Below are positions 62,483-64,000 of a DNA stretch of 64,000 nucleotides, one piece after another (position 1 is the stretch's first letter; every line of letters starts with the position of its first letter). The translations under genes were made by a program, and so were the position numbers. Location of the stretch: NCBI GenBank assembly GCA_029225225.1, contig JAQXWB010000043.1, forward strand, positions 1 to 64,000, read 5' to 3'. This DNA is from Bacillota bacterium. Its GTDB lineage: Bacteria; Bacillota; Clostridia; Oscillospirales; Oscillospiraceae. The notes below the pieces were generated by a model, which was given only the letters and a program-made list of their open reading frames with translations, ran no database searches and had not been told where the DNA came from.

Positions 62483-63040
62483 TCAGCAATGCACCATCTG
62501 CAAGAAGGTCTGCTGTAATGAATAGTCCTCCGCGAAGACGCCCCGCACAATCGTGGTCACCGTCTTGCTTCCCGGCTTCTGCACACCTCGCATGGTCATG
62601 CACATATGCTCCGCTTCGAGCATCACCATGACCCCCTTCGGCTTCAGATATTTCTCCAAAGCGTCTGCGATCTGCGCCGTCATATTTTCCTGAATCTGCG
62701 GGCGTCTGGCAAACACCTCCACGGTGCGCGCGAGCTTACTCAAGCCGGCAACGCGTCCGTCCGGGATATACGCCACATGCGCCTTGCCGTAAAACGGAAG
62801 CAGATGATGCTCGCATACGGAATAAAAGGTGATGTCCTTTTCCAAAACGATATTATTGTTGACCGCCTGAAATTGCTTGTTCAGATGCGTTGCAGGATCC
62901 TCATAAAGCCCTCCGTAAATCTGCTCACACATCCGCGCAATCCGCTCCGGCGTTTCCAACAGTCCTTCCCGCTCGACGTCCTCGCCGATTCCCTCTAACA
63001 TCAGCCGAACGCCCTGTTTGATTTTTTCATGATCCATCAT
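62483..63040 (-). CDS. folE: GTP cyclohydrolase I
   Basis: The 185-residue enzyme makes dihydroneopterin triphosphate from GTP. It has TPERIARM, the zinc ligands in [18 protein letters not shown], the [20 protein letters not shown] segment, and [12 protein letters not shown]. The start is the ATG at 63040, eight bases after AAGGTGG; the track start is 17 codons too early. It is the first gene of the folate operon. Confidence 0.96.
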   Translation of the reverse strand: MMDHEKIKQGVRLMLEGIGEDVEREGLLETPERIARMCEQIYGGLYEDPATHLNKQFQAVNNNIVLEKDITFYSVCEHHLLPFYGKAHVAYIPDGRVAGLSKLARTVEVFARRPQIQENMTAQIADALEKYLKPKGVMVMLEAEHMCMTMRGVQKPGSKTVTTIVRGVFAEDYSLQQTFLQMVHC

Positions 63041-63460
63041 GTCCCATACCACCTTAAAATCGTTTCGGGATGTCGGCATTTGGGCAAACAAAAAACATCC
63101 CGTTGTGAATCCGTTCGGGATAAATAATAGTATATCCCTTCACAATCGAGATGTCATTCATCTGTGTGTTGCAACGGGTGCGAATTCCATATCGTAAGAC
63201 GAGCTTTTCGTTTCCGCGGCAACTCCCCATCCACCGAACACTTGACGCATGGAATCCTATTTTGCATATTATTTATCTGCCGCTATTATACTATGGTCCC
63301 TCAAAGAATTCAACCCATTTTTACGCCGCAAGCAGAAAAAGCGCCAAAATCATCAAAGGATGGCAAGAAAATAAGTGTTCGCCGCCGACCGTCCGACGCT
63401 AAGCTCACGCAAGATCTTTTTTAATTTCTGATAAAAAAGACGGAATATGAAAAATTTCGC
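63041..63460. other. folE leader and intergenic stretch
   Basis: The folE leader holds CGGGATG (63066) and CATCCCG (63096), a 7-bp stem with a ~23-base loop. I looked for the tetrahydrofolate riboswitch here and did not find its conserved loops. The rest, up to the tRNA-Val promoter, is AT-rich and shows no gene. Confidence 0.4.
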
Positions 63461-63489
63461 TTGCTTTTTTTCAAAATTGTGCTATAATA
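63461..63489 (+). promoter_or_regulatory. Promoter of tRNA-Val
   Basis: TTGCTT and TATAAT with a 17-base spacer, ~30 bases before the tRNA. Confidence 0.8.
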
Positions 63490-63518
63490 AACGCCGTAAG
63501 TTCCGCAGCACGAAATAC

Positions 63519-63595
63519 GGAGGCTTAGCTCAGCTGGTTAGAGCGCCTGCTTCACACGCAGGAGGTCGATGGTTCGAGTCCATTAGTCTCCACCA
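63519..63595 (+). tRNA. tRNA-Val (CAC)
   Basis: A 77-nt cloverleaf with CCA encoded. The anticodon arm is CCTGC TTCACAC GCAGG, giving CAC; the acceptor GGAGGCT pairs with AGTCTCC. Confidence 0.96.
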
Positions 63596-63600
63596 CAAAG

Positions 63601-63631
63601 AATACCTGATGCTTTGCATCAGGTATTTTTT
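63601..63631 (+). terminator. Terminator after tRNA-Val
   Basis: AATACCTGATGC, TTT, GCATCAGGTATT form a 12-bp stem followed by a T run. Confidence 0.92.
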
Positions 63632-63690
63632 ATATTCACTTTAGAGTGATATTGTGCATTTGGGGCATACTGAACGGGAGGTGATACGGA

Positions 63691-64000
63691 ATGTGGGATG
63701 TACTCATTCTCGGCGGCGGGCCTGCCGGGATGGCGGCGGCGCTTTATTGTGCGCGGGCAGGGCTTTCCGTTGCCGTGCTGGAAAAGGCGATTGTCGGCGG
63801 GCAGATGGCGCTCGCGGAGAAGATCGAAAACTACCCTGCCGCGCGGCAGGATGGGATTGCGCTTTCCCTCGCAATGCAGAAGCAGGCGGAGGATTTCGGC
63901 GCGAGCTTCTTATATACGGAGATTGTCTCCGCAGACCTGACGGCACAGCCAAAGGTGCTTCGCAGTGCGAAAGAATGCTACGAAGCGCCCTGTGTGATTC
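63691..64000 (+). CDS. Thioredoxin-reductase-like NAD(P)/FAD oxidoreductase (partial)
   Basis: The first 103 codons are present before the window ends. They encode the FAD-binding DVLILGGGPAGMAAALYCARAG, then VGGQMALAEKIENYPA, the pattern of the thioredoxin reductase family. The CxxC redox pair lies beyond the window, so a true thioredoxin reductase cannot be told from a ferredoxin-NADP reductase-like relative. The ATG follows GGGAGGTGATACGG. Confidence 0.85.
   Translation, partial: MWDVLILGGGPAGMAAALYCARAGLSVAVLEKAIVGGQMALAEKIENYPAARQDGIALSLAMQKQAEDFGASFLYTEIVSADLTAQPKVLRSAKECYEAPCVI

Noticed and set aside
63041-63140. Tetrahydrofolate riboswitch before folE
   Set aside because: The leader has only a 7-bp stem with a large loop; the conserved THF-riboswitch loops and pseudoknot sequences are absent.

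Overview
The window reads as one contiguous piece of chromosome from an anaerobic Clostridia member, most likely Oscillospiraceae/Ruminococcaceae. The grounds are the low-spacing operons with AGGAGG-type ribosome sites, TTGACA-N17-TATAAT promoters, CsoR/CopA, ECF transporter, ClpE, PBP1A, SLH/BspA surface protein, clostridial folate and PdxST pathways, and interspersed GC-rich intergenic repeats. The taxonomic call is inference; no rRNA is present. There is no prophage, CRISPR array or complete insertion sequence.

Layout. 0-8 kb: a minus-strand operon with an Fe/cobalamin/haem-type ABC importer (lipoprotein, permease, ATPase) ending in a three-domain SirC-CobA-HemD siroheme enzyme. Divergent to it is an 852-aa fusion of a CoA-disulfide-reductase-like flavoprotein, a rhodanese and a siroheme sulfite-reductase module, so one half plausibly makes the cofactor the other half uses. 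8-10.2 kb: a scar region with a Nudix gene, the last ~85 codons of a Pnkp-like RNA-repair gene fused head-on to the last ~70 codons of a tyrosine integrase, tRNA-Ala, and an mgtC whose 5' end carries in-frame stops. 10.3-13.2 kb: CsoR-regulated copper ATPase. 13.3-18.7 kb: a beta-helix lipoprotein, a DUF4956 membrane protein split by one in-frame TGA, a VTC polyphosphate-polymerase-type protein and a divergent two-component system.

19-23 kb: two tRNA-Ser, a site-2 protease pair, tRNA-Pro, and pdxST plus an HD protein. 23.4-30.2 kb: a lipoprotein, an O-acetyltransferase (MBOAT) plus DHHW protein pair, and an HtrA protease divergent from a CssRS-like two-component system, with matching 11-bp direct repeats before both promoters. 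30.5-34 kb: a membrane protein and murD-ispD-ispF. 34-38 kb: RNase P RNA, TcdA, a PrsA/SurA-like foldase, a 6S-RNA candidate and a DUF1292 protein. 38-49.3 kb: PBP1A with an inserted zinc ribbon, an RlmI-like methyltransferase, EcfA1-EcfA2-EcfT, TruA, a DUF5711 protein, ClpE and a Cof-type phosphatase.

49.3-64 kb: a CaCA cation antiporter behind a yybP-ykoY (Mn2+) riboswitch candidate, a nest of repeats including a 168-bp fully palindromic MITE-like element, a 1303-aa BspA/SLH surface protein, a heterodimeric ABC exporter whose first gene seems to lack a standard start codon, a zinc-ribbon membrane protein, the folate operon folE-HD-folP-folBK, tRNA-Val and the start of a thioredoxin-reductase-like gene cut by the window end.

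All calls rest on reading the sequence and on recognition of family motifs; no database search was run. Start codons were moved from the ORF track where a ribosome site or family N-terminus indicated it.
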